Position numbers and translations under genes: made by a program. This document shows, in pieces, positions 45,170 through 57,816 of a stretch of 64,000 nt of DNA; the first letter of the stretch is position 1, and every line of letters begins with the position of its first letter. Source of the DNA: Epiperipatus broadwayi. Its lineage: Eukaryota > Onychophora > Udeonychophora > Euonychophora > Peripatidae. Location of the stretch: positions 17,107,490 to 17,171,489 of the forward strand of contig JAQFVV010012400.1 of the NCBI GenBank assembly GCA_028023455.1, in the 5' to 3' direction. The notes under the pieces are model-generated. The model saw nothing but the letters and a program-made list of their open reading frames with translations. It made no database searches and was not told the DNA's origin.

Positions 45170-48100
45170 TGATATGGCTACTCCTTTATCGAAGTCAGGA
45201 ATCTCTCAGCCACCATGCCCAGAAAAACCTGTTAGTCATCCTACTTTCCTTTTCCATTTCACACTCTAAATTTTTCCCATACTCTTCTCTATCCTGTTCC
45301 ATCCCATTTCCACAATATCCTCTTTGTCCATTCCATGGCTTTTATATCAAAATCCCCCCTTATCTTTTTCCAAACCCAACATACAAACCAAGAAACGATT
45401 TTCTGTATAATCACTTAGTTTATATTTATTCTCCCACAACTTCAGTATTTTGTAATCATTCTGCTTGTAAGCATTTACATTCAATTAGCAGATGCTTAAT
45501 ATTTTCCATGCCTTCCTTACATAAATAACTTGGAGACTAAATCACTCACATTTCTCCACTTTTTTTGTATATTCCCTTGTTGCTAATGAACCTCTTCAAG
45601 CCTTAAAGAGTAGACTACTTTCCTTGCTATTATTATAAATTAATTCACACCCAATTTTCTGTTTACTTCATATATACTTAAAACTCTTTTTATTCTTCAT
45701 ATTAGTTCTCCACTCTCTCACTCTCTAATTTTTATTAATACATCTATTCTTCTATCTCATTTTTTGCCACTATAACACTCAATAATCCTCCTAACACAAT
45801 CACACCATCTTTTGTACAAGTATAATGACATACTCTTTAACCAAATCTTCTGCATACCATACTACCTTTCCCACCCATCTTGTTGCTTGTTCTTTACTCG
45901 TATCACAATTAAATACTATTTTGGCTATTCTCTTACTATCCATAAATTGCAATCTATTGAGCATTTTCATTTTGCTTTTTGCATCTCTCACATAAAAACT
46001 TGACCATCCCATTTCTCCTTGAATTGCTTCCTTTGCTATCCACACATCTGCATCTAATGCATGTTTTCCTATTTCTCTTTGTATTTTTTCTAAGTAATAC
46101 AACACCACTTTACTAACACATAATGAATCATTACCATAAGTTAACCCCACTACTGCCACTTCCTTCTATACAATTCTTGCTACATCATATTTATCATATA
46201 AAAACATTGTTAATTTCTTTATCAATACCTTTCTTTTCTTCGCTTCATTTGCCAATTTTTTTTCCCATTCAACCAAGCAATTTATCTGATTACTTGAGAC
46301 AATTCCCAAATAGTTATACCTATTCACCACATTTAACTTTCAAATCTTCTCCTTCCCCAGCATTTACAATCATTACTTTTGATTTTTCTTCACTAAATTC
46401 GTATCACCATCACTTTACCCATCCTTGCACAAGTCTTCAGCGCAACTTCCACATCTTCTCTACTTTCTGTGCACAAGAAAATATCATCAGCAAATAAAAG
46501 ACCTGACAATTATACACTCCCTTGACATCTATATATTAATGGTATCTCCACTCCTCTTCCTATTCTTTTTATTGCCTACTCCATCACAAATATAAAAAAA
46601 CAAAATAGGTACCATAGATCATTCTTGCCTTAATCTCATCCCATTTTAAACTCTGATTCTAAATTTCCTAATTGATATGTATAGTAATTATTGTCCTATA
46701 ATATCTTAATAAGATCTCCTAAAGCTCCGTTCATTCCCAAATTTACTAAGCTTACCCATAATATCTTTCTATTTACTCTATCATATATCTTGTCTATATC
46801 TATAAAGATCATATATAGCTATCTATATCTATAAAGATCATATATAGCTGCTTACCTGTATTCCTACTTATATCTAAAAGTTGTATGACTACAAATAAAC
46901 TATCTGCTATACACCTATCCATGATAAAACTTTCTTGCATTTTCTCTCATTATATTACTTTCTTCCATTCGTTTTGCCACCATTCCAGCCACCACATATG
47001 TAAAAACTTTATATAATACTGACATTACTGCTACCAGTCTATAATTGTTTATCTTTCTATGGTTCTTACACTTTCTTTTAAATAATAGTCTTATTCTTGT
47101 ATTATTTCAGCTGTCCAGAAATTCTGATCTTCTGTGCCATCTTATTAAAACATGATAATAGATTTAATTTTGCTCTATTTCCCAAATTCATTATAATCTC
47201 TGCTGCCCATCCATCTAAACCTCTTGCCTATCCACCCTTCAACTTTGTCCCTGCCTCATTGAATTCACTTTTTGTAAAACTAATATTTTCATTACTATGT
47301 AATTTTATGTGAGTTATGACTCTGTTCTTCATATCTAACATCTTTTCTATATCCATTACATACTTATTTAAGATTATTTTTAATTCTTTTCTAGGGCCAC
47401 ATTCGTTCTCCTCACCATTTAGTAATACTATTTCTCTCTCCCCTACCTTCCTTCTTTTAATATATTTCCAAAATTTTTTACTCCCATCCTTTCCACTTTT
47501 ATTAATATTCTCAAATAATTTACTACTTAATTTCATTCTCTCTCTATAATTATTTATTTTAGCCAACTTCTTTTTATTTAAATAGTAGGCCCATTTAATA
47601 TTAACATCTTTTTCATTTTCTTTGCTTTTAATAGCACATTTATATTTTCTGCGTGCTTTCCTCTCTTTTACACTTTTATTCTTCATGCTTTTCTATAAAA
47701 CTCTATTTGCAACTTTTCTATTTTACCACACCAGTCCAAACTATACCATAATTTCTTCTACTTTTATTTTATATTTTTCTAACTTATTCTTATCATTCAT
47801 TCTCCATCCACATCTTTCACTATTCTTTCTACTTTTATTATTTTCCATCACATTACTAACCATTTCTATTATAAAAAAATTATGATCACTATTACATACA
47901 CTCTTTTCATTATCAAACACTTTAATTTTTCATACTTTATTCATTCTCTCTTTATCTACTAATACATAATCTATTGTGTGAAATATATTATTTCTACACC
48001 ATGTATATTACTCCTCAAAAGTATTTGACAAATTTCCAATGCTCAAATTCACTCTCTGACAAAAAAATTTCAAAAGTTGTCCATTCTTGTAATCCATGTC

Positions 48101-49075
48101 TTCAATATTCCCATTCATATCCCCTATAATCATTATTTTCTTTCTCTTTTTTTTAAAACTCTGTATATCCTTAACTAGGCATTCATATATGCTACTATTC
48201 CACTCCATTATAGTTTAACTATTACAGTATTTAAATATTTTTTTGACATAACTCCTATACCATAATTCCTTTTTTCTTTTCTATTTATATCCTGCCATCC
48301 AAATTTTACAGTGTAGATTCTTCTTCTTCTTCTCTTAGATGTGTTTCCACTACTGCTAATATCTCAAACCCTTTGTTTTTCACTGCTGCTTTTAATTCCA
48401 ACCACTGTTCTGGTCTCCTACCACCTTGCATATTTAACGATTTCTTACTTTCTTACCACTTTTTTATAAATTCTTTTGACTCTTTTTTCTCTATTATATT
48501 TATAATTAGTTTGTTTATTATTAGTTTAACAGATGCATTCTCTCTCTACATTTACATTTATATCTGGATCAGCTACCATTTGTTTCTTTTTACATCCCAT
48601 CCATTCTTAGCCTTCTTTTTGATGATACTGTAACTTAAAAACCAATACCCCTTTCCTAAGTTCCCCAAACTATAACATTTTTCATAAATCAAACCTCTTA
48701 ATGCTTCACTTTCTTGTTTCACTAAATGCAATCAATCTTTACTATATAATTCCCTCTTACTAATAAAAAAGATCCCACACGTCCACAAACATAACATTAT
48801 TTCTGTCACATAATTTTTCAATCTCTCATTTATAGAACATGCCCTATCTAACATATACCTATTGTCAAATCTTAATAGTAATCCTACTATTCCTTTAACC
48901 TTATTCAAACTACTAATCAATTCTTTATACTCATCCATTACTTTCTTCCTATGGCTCTGATAAATTATTTGCCCACCATAACATAAATATCTCTACTCCC
49001 GTTTATTTACCTTATCTAGGAACATTCTTAATTCTAACTCCAGGCAAACATACTCTTATATACTGTAATGGTCCG
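45170..49075 (-). pseudogene. LINE (SGNH ORF1, endonuclease, RT), left inverted copy
   Basis: Minus-strand non-LTR retrotransposon, 5' end near 49070. ORF1 remnant 48690-49060 shows an SGNH-hydrolase-like domain: NLSEP, GLLLRFDNRYMLDRACSINE, then LYSKD followed by LHL (block V Asp and His). The endonuclease gives MIIGDMNGNIEDMDYKNGQL (48008-48208). A linker is open over 153 residues at 47228-47686 (VKERKARRKYKCAIKS; KKFWKYIKRRKVGEREIV). RT motifs are KINNYRLVAVMSVLYKVFTY near 46990-47050 and the catalytic LFADDIFLCTESRE near 46460-46510. The C-terminal region, 45800-46159, gives IQREIGKHALDADV and EAIQGEMGWSSFYVRDA, then a Cys/His block (LCKEGMENIKHLLIECKCL) near 45480. Frameshifts and stops are numerous. 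Same family as the plus-strand copy at 49.08-54.87 kb. Confidence 0.85.
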
Positions 49076-49084
49076 GTCCATCAC

Positions 49085-51416
49085 GTGTACAGAGTATAGA
49101 GAACAAGAGCGCATCTAACTTGCTAATTAGAGAATGTGGAGATGTAATTGCAAGGGAAAATAGAAATAGATATGTAAGAGTATATTTGTCTGGAACTAGA
49201 GTTAGAGATATTGCAGACAAGATAAAAAAACAGGGGAGTAGAGATGTTTATCTTAAGGTAGGGACCAATAATTTGTCAGAGGCATCGGAGAGAGTATTGA
49301 AAGAGTACAAAGAATAAATTGTTTGAATAAGGTTAAAGGAAGAGTAGGAGTAGTTGGATTACTATCAAGATTCGACAATAGGCATATGTTAGATAGGGCA
49401 TGTTCTATAAATGAAAAATTGAAAAAATTATGCTACAGAAATGTTATGTTGTCAATATGTGAGATTTTTTTTATTAGTAAGAGTTATATAATAAAGATGG
49501 ATTGCACTTCACAAAACAAAGAAATAAAGCATCAGGGTGTTTGATTTATGAAAAGTATTAATTTGGGAATCTTATAAAGAGGGGTAGAGTTTTAAATTAC
49601 AGTATTATCAAAAAGATGGTTAAGAATGGACAGGATATAAGAAGTAAATAAAGGGCTGCTGATTTAGATGTAAATGTATATGTGAAGAGGGGTGGGTTTG
49701 TAGAGCTAATGATAAACAAACTAATTACCAATGTAATAGAGAAAAAAAGAGTCAAAAGAATTTATATAAGGGTAGTTAGAACAGAAGAAATTGTTAACAC
49801 TGGATATTTAAATATGCAAGGTGATAGGAGACCAATAGTGGAACACATCTAAGAGAAGAACATACACTGAAAGATTTGGTATGCAGGGAACAAATAGAAA
49901 AGAAAAATGAGTGGTCATATAGGAGTTATGTCAAAAAAATATTTAAATACTGTAAAGTGTCAAGAACATTTCTGGTTTGAGATAAGGTAAGAAAAATAAA
50001 AATGAATGATGGGTATAGTCACTGGAGATAATCAAACTATAATGGAGTAGAACAGTAGCATATATGAATGCCTAGTTAAAAATATGCAGAGTTTTTAAAA
50101 AAAGAGGAAGAAAATAATGGTTATAGTGGATATGAAATGGGCATATTGAAGAAATTGATGACGCAGATAACAAGAATGGACAATTTTTGAAATTTTTTTG
50201 TCAGAGAGTGAATTTGAGCATTGGAAATTTATCAAATATTTACGAAGGGCAATACACATCATTTAAAAATAATAAATTTTTCACACAATATATTATGTAT
50301 TAGTCGAGAAAGAGGGAATGAATAAAGTACAAAAAATTAGTGCTTGATAACGAAGAGAGAGTATGTAATAGTGATCACAATTTCTTTATAATAGAAATGG
50401 TAAGCAGAAAGGATAATGAAAGATGAGGATGGAGAATGAATGATAAGAATAAGTTAAAAGAATATAAAATAAAAATAATAGAAATCATAGAAGGGAATGA
50501 ATATAAGGACTGGTATGGTGAAGTAGAAGAAATGGCAAATAAGAGTTTTAGGTGAGAATATTTGGAATAATAAAAGTAATAAAAAAGTGAGAATTCGTAA
50601 AAGTGTAAAAGAGAGAAAAAAAAGCACGCAGAGAATATAAATGTGCTATTAAAAACAAAGAAAGTGAAAAAGACATTAATAATAAATGGGAAAATTATTT
50701 TTAAAAAAAAGTTGGTGAAAATAGATAATTATATAGAGAATTAAATTAAACAGTAAATTATTGAAAGTATTAATAAAAGTGGAAGAGATGGGAGTAAAAA
50801 AATTTGGAAATATATTAAAAGATGGAATGCAGGGGAGAGAGAAATAGTATTACTAAATGATGAGGAAAAAGAGTGTATCTTTAAAGAAGAATTAAAGATA
50901 ATCTTAAATAAGTAAAAAATGATATAGAAAAGATGTTAGATGTGAAGAACAGTCTGATAATAAACCTAAAAGGACATAGTAATGAAAATAGTTTTACAGA
51001 AAATGAATTGAATGAAGCAAGAAAGAAGTTGAAAAGTGGAAGGCAAGAAGTTTAGATGGATGGACAGCCCAGATAGTAATGAATTTGGGGAATTGGGTAA
51101 AATTAAATCTATTATCATGTTTTAATAAGATAGCATAGAAGAATACAAGAGTAAGGCTATTACTTAAAGGAAAAGATAAGGATCATAGAAAGATAAATAA
51201 TTATAGACCGATAGTGGTAATGTCGGTGTTATATAAAGTTTTTGCATATATGTGGCTGGAATGGTATCAAAATGGATGGAGGAAAATAATATAGTGGGAG
51301 AAATGCAAGTTTTTAGAATGGATAGGCATATAAGAGATAGTTTATATGTAGTCACACAACTTATAGATATGAGTAGGAATACAGATAAACAGTTATATAT
51401 GGTCTTTATAATGAAT
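49085..51416 (+). pseudogene. LINE (same family), right copy, 5' portion
   Basis: Plus-strand copy that faces the left copy head to head. ORF1 runs 49100-49545 in two frames: GDVIARENRNRYVRVYLSG (SGNH block I region), DVYLKVGTNNLSEAS (block III, GTNN where active enzymes have GxND), GLLSRFDNRHMLDRACSINE. The endonuclease is degraded around 50080-50400. The linker and RT start follow, with KDKDHRKINNYRPIVVMSVL at 51180-51235 and MVSKWMEENNIVGEMQVFRM, then SLYVVTQLIDMSRNTDKQLY to 51400. The reading is cut at VFI by the solo LTR and resumes at 53341. Confidence 0.85.
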
Positions 51417-53340
51417 TGGGTCTCTCCAAACTGGGTCCCTCCAAAATTATTATTATTGACTATTTTTTTAAAATAATTTTAAAATAACTATTTGGAATAA
51501 CTTTTTGGAATATGAAGAATGCCTCTGTTTCAAATAATAAGTTTTTGGGCAACTTTGACTGCACTTGCATTTATTTATTTTAACAGGCTACTGTTTATTT
51601 TTGATACATTAGTATTTTATTCTTATAGGAACAAGCTTACTTTATCTTTATATAGTTTTACTTACTATATTTTTAATATCTTTCTAATATACTTTTAATA
51701 GTTTAATATCCCATGTTTCATATCTCTTGACTTTAACTAAGTTTTAATCTTTTTACTTTAATAAGCTTATTATCGAGCTTAATACAGATCTTTCTTGATA
51801 ATTGTTATTTTATATCTTTTATACTATGGGAACAGACTGGTACTTCAAGCAGAGAGAATATTGTTAATAGTTTAACCATCAATGATACCCACAGCCAGAT
51901 CGAAGTTATATGAATCATAATCACGATCACATTTCCTGACCGTAGCCCACCTCAATTGCTGGAACAAAAACCCTGCCATCCAAAGCATTTTATTTCTTTT
52001 GGGAATCAAACTCAGGCATCATCTGACCATATGTTATATAGATCGTTTGCTTGGATGACAGGTACACTAATCCAGCACTTGAAATATCACAAACTAGCTT
52101 CTACTTTAAAACAAGGGGTCCAGTGCATTTAACCTAACATATACAAATATTTATATCTTTAAATAAATGGTGACACAGTGACAAGAGAGAGAAAATAGAC
52201 CAAATAACAATTAAGCAAACATTATTGTTTATTCATGCATACACATATTTAATATGGCAGTATTAAATTTACATAGAAAAATAATTTAAATGACTTGTTT
52301 CAGGCTAAATTTTATTATAGTCCTTCATTAAAGTTCATTTCATTTAAAAGAAAGCATCTAGACAGTTATTATTGAAAATATATTTACTTAATTCATGATA
52401 TTAAGATGACATAGTTCCTTTGTTTTGTGTTTCATTAGTTTGGATTTTCCAACCAGTTGGCCTTTTGGTGTCCATTGATGGCTTCATACTTTTCTTTTCC
52501 ATGTTTCAGATCAGCAATGGGAGAAAGATAATAGAGGCAGCATCTATTTCACCATTTAGGCATTAGTTTCAGGTGAGGATAGTTGATTTTACTGAGAAGC
52601 CCAGTTGAACAGTCCTATGGCTTTCTAGCAACATGTGTTGCTAATGCTGTGGCTTCTGCATTAATATTGTCCACAGGAGTAATGACTGGCTCTATACTGC
52701 CCTTAAATTTCTGAATACCTGAAAAACTGAATGAACAAGCAATGAATAATGGAATGAATTAATAACAAATAGATAGCTGCAACTTTTATACTTTTTCTCT
52801 CCCATTGTTCATAGTTTTTATTTTTATCTTAACTTAAATCTATTTTTAATTAATTTTAAATTTTTCTTTAATCTAAGCTTTTTTCTAGATTAATCTACTA
52901 TCTCTTCATATTTATGCCGATGAGATAGTTTACATAGTTTGTAATTAATTCAATTTCAATATCAGCCAGGAATCTTATTGGCATTCAAAAAGTTTTCTTT
53001 CACTAATTAATTAATTAATCTTTTTTATTTTAGGTTTTTTTCATTAAGATTTATTTTTAGACATTTATTCTTTTAACTTATTTTAATTTATAAAAAGAAA
53101 AAAAGAGATTTTAAATCTCTCTTTTTTTCTTCTCCTAATTCTTTTCCCCACCTTAATGATTAGCTTTATTCTATTTTAAGACTAATATAATGCAATCTTA
53201 TTTCTTACAAACTACCCTTCTTAACTAATGGTTTCTTTGATTATTCTTTTCTTTCTTAATAAATTTGATTATATATTTCTAAATTATGAAATATGCAATG
53301 CAGATATGTGTTTTATAACATATATCTTGCTAGCATTACA
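51417..53340 (-). mobile_element. Solo LTR related to gypsy element 1
   Basis: Interrupts the LINE RT exactly between VFI and MDIEKTYDRVN. On the minus strand it begins TGTAATGC (the same start as the 9-11 kb LTR) and ends in ACCCA. Flanks are ATGAAT (51411-51416) and ATGGAT (53341-53346), a 6-bp target duplication with one mismatch. Internal similarity to gypsy element 1 LTRs includes ctgccatccaaagcatt, caaactcaggcatcatctga and ggatgacaggtacact. No internal domain is present, so it arose by LTR-LTR recombination. Confidence 0.8.
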
Positions 53341-54873
53341 ATGGATATAGAGAAGACATATGATAGAGTAAACAAATAAATTATGGATAAGTTTAGTAAA
53401 TTTGGGAATGAATGGAGCTTTAATGGATCTTATTAAGAGATTGTATGAAAATAATTGCTATACACATCAATTAGGAAATATAGTCAATTAAGAGTTAAAA
53501 ATGGGGTGGTACTAAGCAAGGATGCCCTATGTCACCTATGTTGTTTTTGTTATATTTGAGAAAAATGGAGAGAGCAATAGAAGAACTAGGAAGAGGGTTG
53601 GAGATACCATTAATAGATGGCGGGAGGGTGTATACATTATCAGATCTTTTATTTGCTGATGATATCTTCTTGTGTACAGAAAGTAGGGAAGTTATGCTGA
53701 AGACATGCACAAGAGCTGGTAAAGAGATGGGGATTAAATATAGTGAAAAAAAATCAAAAGTAATGATGATAAATGCTGGGGAAAGAGAAGAGAAAGAATT
53801 TTTCTTAAAAGTTAAATGTGATGAATAGGTATAATTATCGGGAATCGTCTTAAGTAAGCAGAGAAATTGATTGGATGAATGGGAGAAAAAACTGATAAAT
53901 GAAGCAAAGAAAAGAAAGGGATTGATAAAGAAATTAACAGTAGCAAGAATTGTGTGGAAGAGAGTAGCAGCAGTGGGGTTAATTCATGGTAGTAATGCAT
54001 TGAAAAAGTACAAAGAGAAGTAGGAAGATATGCCTTAGATGCAGGTGTGCGAATGTTAAAGGAGGCAATTCAAGGAGATGTGGGATGGTCAAGTTTTTAT
54101 ACAAGATATGCAAAATGAAAATGTTCAGTAGATTGCAATTTATGGATAGTAAGATAATAGCAAAATAGTATTCAATTGGGTTATGAGTAAAGGACAGGCA
54201 ACATGAGTGAGAAAGCTATGCAGAAGATTTGGTTAAAAACTTTATGTCAGTATACATGTACAAAAGGTGGAATAAATGTGTTAGAAGGATTGTTGAGTAT
54301 TCTAGTGGAAAAGAATGGGATAGAATAGCTGCATTAATAAAAAATGGGAAGTTGGAGAACTAGTATGGAGAATAAAGAGTTTAAAAATATATAGAAGTAA
54401 GCAAAATATTGAGTGTGAGTTTAATTTATGATAATAGCATGGAAAGTAGTTTACTGTTTAAGGCTCAAACAGAATCATTAGCAACAAGGGAATATACAAA
54501 ATGGAAAATGTGGGTGATTTAGGTCAGCAAGTTATGTAAAGAAAACATGGAAAATATTGAGCATCTACTAATTGAATGTAAATACTTACAAGTAGAAAGG
54601 GTACAAATAATGAAATTGTGAGAGAATAAATATAAACAAGTGATTATATAGAAAGTGGATTCTTGGTTTTTATGCTGGGTTTGGAAAAAAAATAAGGGGG
54701 ATCTAGATATAAAGGCCATAAAGTGGACAAAGATGACATTGTGGAAATGGGGATGGAGAAGAATATGGAAAAAAAACTTAGGGTGGCGAATGGAAAGGGA
54801 AGGTAAAGTGGCTAACAGGTTTCTCTGGTCATAGTGGCCAAGAGATTCAAGTCATAGCGCATTGTTTTTAACA
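53341..54873 (+). pseudogene. LINE right copy, RT core and C-terminus
   Basis: Continuation after the solo LTR: MDIEKTYDRVN at 53341, LGMNGALMDLIKRLYENNCY, then a 99-residue open stretch (53529-53828) with SPMLFLLYLRKMERAIEELG and the catalytic LFADDIFLCTESRE (intact Asp pair), followed by KEMGIKYSEKKSKVMMINAG. The C-terminal part at 54010-54480 (VQREVGRYALDAGV; EAIQGDVGWSSFYTR) mirrors the left copy. Cys/His remains near 54535-54620 (KLCKENMENIEHLLIECKYL) and WKWGWRRIWKKN follow. It ends against a MITE fragment. Confidence 0.85.
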
Positions 54874-54925
54874 GATTGTGTAAAAATAGGAAATGGTGAT
54901 CATGTGATGTTTAGTGATTTGTATT
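54874..54925 (+). mobile_element. Foldback MITE terminal fragment
   Basis: ggaaatggtgatcatgtgatg followed by tttagtg matches the outer terminus seen at 40740-40765 and 62555-62582. Only the terminus is present. Confidence 0.5.
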
Positions 54926-55150
54926 AAGATTACAAGTAAAATTGATAAATTTTAGAATAAGTTATCATGGTAATAACATATACATATTTTTTAAAAATCA
55001 TGAAGAATACTTATACAGGGAAAATTATATCTGATAAAAAAAAAGATTTCAACTGGATGTATTGCATTTATTCAAACTAAGCACAATTAAAAAATATATA
55101 ATAAATATATGTGCATTATCCCAGAACTAATATAAATTCAGGTCAAAATT
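54926..55150. other. AT-rich spacer
   Basis: No gene or repeat seen. Confidence 0.4.
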
Positions 55151-55154
55151 TTAA

Positions 55155-55325
55155 CAGCACATAATCACCATTTCTTATGCTTGCTCATAACTGTTATTAA
55201 AACAGGCAAAACTCTCCATACAATAGCGCCATTCAATGTCAACCACTAATTACACTGGCTTGCACTGAGTGGCACTACTGTATGGAGAGTTTTGCCTGTT
55301 TTAATTTTAACAGGAGTAGAACAGA
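55155..55325. mobile_element. Foldback MITE, short hairpin form
   Basis: aaaacaggcaaaactctcca (from about 55199) pairs with tggagagttttgcctgtttt (ending about 55302). The loop is about 50 bases, so nearly the whole unit is one hairpin. The outer part cattt..tatgcttgctcataactgtta is shared in inverted form with 62540-62575. The internal block of the long copies has been lost. Confidence 0.8.
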
Positions 55326-55835
55326 AGTTTACATTTAAAGAATATAAGGAAGGACAAAAAAAATAAACAGAGGAAATTGGTGATAAATTGAAATTGTGTT
55401 AGGAAATAAGATAAAATAAATATAGATATGTTCTCTGTCACAAATACCTGATTTCTGATACCAGCAAATAATAATTTATCACTACTAAGGAATTCTTAAA
55501 TATCATTTGATTTTGAATCTCATATTTAATTGCACCAATTATCTTCACATTATTCTACTTGTGAGCCATCTATATAAGCAAATAAAATCAATGCACATCA
55601 CATGATAGTAACAATTTAAGTCTTAGACTTGTATTGGCCCTTGACCTTTCTCAGATTTACATTATATAAACTACTGAATGAAGAATAAATTTTAAGCTAG
55701 AAGAAAAATTGTGTTAATTTATTTTGATATTCAAAAGTATACTAAAGGTTGAGAAGTTCTGATGTTTAGAGTTGTATTATAAAATAATGTAGCTAAATAA
55801 ATGTTGCACAGTAAATTCAATAGACTATTATATCA
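55326..55835. other. AT-rich spacer
   Basis: No gene or repeat seen. Confidence 0.4.
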
Positions 55836-55837
55836 CA

Positions 55838-56045
55838 TGACTAGGCTTACACAATCTGTTAACACAGTAGCAATTTTCTCCATACAATAGTGTCACCTAT
55901 GCAAACCATCGTAATCAATGGCTGCTAGAAGATATGGCTTTCATTAGTGAGGAACCTTGAATCTAAGAGCATTGCACCTAGATCTTTAAATCTAATGCAT
56001 TCCTCCAGCAGCCACACTTTATCTTTTTAGTTAACTATAAAGCTA
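55838..56045. mobile_element. Foldback MITE, left-half copy
   Basis: Starts atcacatgactaggcttaca, then aacacagtagcaattttctc and catacaatagtgtcacc, followed by the internal block aagagcattgcacctagatc ... ccagcagccacactttatc. The right arm is missing. Confidence 0.75.
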
Positions 56046-56169
56046 TGAGCCCAAACTGAAAACACAATAATGTTTTCAATCAAACTAATTCACTTGTGTA
56101 GTTATATAGGTCTGATTTTTTAACAACTATAGTCACCAACAGTCTTTGGCTAGGATTGCTAGTAACAAC

Positions 56170-56465
56170 TATATAATCACATGAACACCATTTATTATGT
56201 TTGCAAAATTTGTTAACACAGTAGCAAGTTTCTCCATACAATATTGCCATCTAATGCAAGCCTTAGTAATCAATGGATGCTAGAAGGTTAGAACATCAAA
56301 ATCCTATCTAGGGTCTACTACTCATACTATAGCCCCAGGTTAGTTTCTAATTTATAGCTTTCATCAGTGAAGAGCCTTGGACATGAGAGCACTGCATCTA
56401 GATCTTTGGATCTAATGCATCCTTCCAGCACCAACCTTTTACCTTTTAGTTAACACAGAAATATG
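56170..56465. mobile_element. Foldback MITE, left-half copy
   Basis: Starts atcacatgaacaccatttat, then aacacagtagcaagtttctc and catacaatattgccatctaa. It includes the full internal block to ccagcaccaaccttttacct. The right arm is missing. It lies about 125 bp after the previous half copy in the same orientation. Confidence 0.75.
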
Positions 56466-56529
56466 TGTCCTAAAATAAATATTTCATCAATAATTCTGAC
56501 GGAGTTTTCTTGGTTATGAAACTCAGCAT

Positions 56530-57400
56530 GAAATACTACAAAATATTACTGTAGTTAGTGCTTCATGAATAGCTATATATTCCATTTTATTCAATGTACA
56601 TTTTAGATGTTGAACAGCATTTTCTGCTAATCCATTTGATTCAGGGTGGTATGGTAGAATTAACAAATACTGTATCCCTTTCTTAGCTAGATAGTCTTTC
56701 AACTGTACTGAAAAAAATCCTATACCATTGTCTGTGTTATGAAGAATTCATTTAGTACTTTTATTACATTATCTGCATTGGTATTTTTAACCATTGTCTG
56801 ATAATTGAAGAATTCATTTAGTACTTTTATTACATTATCTGCATTGGTATTTTTAACCATTCTATATTTCATCCATTTGGATTATGAATTGATAATTACA
56901 CAAAATATGTTCCCACGGAACAATCCTTCATGATCATGGTGGACCTTTTCCCATGGTTTAGTAGCTTCAGGCTATAGTTTAATTCCTTTGTAGTGCTGCA
57001 AAATTATTTTTATTATATTATCTGTGTTGGCATTTTTGACCATTCTATATTTCATCCATTTGGAGTATGAATTGATAATAATAAGAAATATATATCCATA
57101 GAATGGTTTTATGATCAAGATGAACCTTTTCTCATGGTTTAGTAGCTGGAGGTTATGATTTTAACTCCTTCGTAAGTATTGTTTCTTAACAGATTTGACA
57201 TGTGTTACAGTTTTCCACATATCATTTCATTATTCATGTCTAGTCACTAGCTGTGTTCTTTCATATGAACTATTCTAGGGTGTCCTTCATGTAGCAATTG
57301 TAGCATACATTTCCTCCTCTCAGTTTGAGTTAAAACTTGTTTGGTCATGAGAATATATTTCTTATGTGTAGACAAATTTTCATGAGATTTTAGATTTGTG
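56530..57400 (-). pseudogene. Gypsy element 2 integrase
   Basis: The N-terminal zinc region gives LLHEGHPRIVHMKEHS near 57270-57330, with the two histidines of the HHCC finger. The core gives GYIFLIIINSYSKWMKYRMV. The third catalytic block at 56560-56720 is well kept: LKDYLAKKGIQYLLILPYHP, then ESNGLAENAVQHLKCTLNKM, including the catalytic Glu in the NGLAENAVQ motif. About 140 bp around the SKWMKYRMVKN segment is tandemly duplicated (56850-56990 and 57000-57140), with a smaller 70-bp duplication at 56745-56860. Confidence 0.85.
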
Positions 57401-57808
57401 GCACTATGCAATTAGACACATTTAGCCAGTCTTATTTGATCCAGTTTTTTAGTAACTGGTATTGTATGCCATTTTTCACCCATTCTGCAACAACTTTACT
57501 ATTTAGTCTCTTTAGACTTGACTTAAGCAGTGGTGGAAATTTGTTCTGGACTTTAAATTTCAGTTTGACCCTCTTGATATGTTCAATATTTATTCCCAGA
57601 GATCAGAATCAATTATGTACCTAATACAAAGTTGAGTTCTTTAGCTACAACATATAACAGTAATTTTTTTATCCATCTATTTACTTTTTCTGGTACTATC
57701 ACTATTCTTTTTAAATCAATAGGATTTCCATTTATATCTGCAGCAAACCAAGTTCGCATTTTTGATTTGAACATTGCTATTCCATTACCTATTAATGGTT
57801 ATTCAATC

Positions 57809-57816
57809 CTTTAAAG
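57809..57816. repeat. hAT target-site duplication, left
   Basis: CTTTAAAG directly before the transposon end CAAGAGTTACC. Identical to 60668-60675. Confidence 0.9.

Noticed and set aside
45169-45528. 119-residue plus-strand frame (and others on the plus strand at 46123, 47316, 47622)
   Set aside because: Antisense shadows of the minus-strand LINE coding region.
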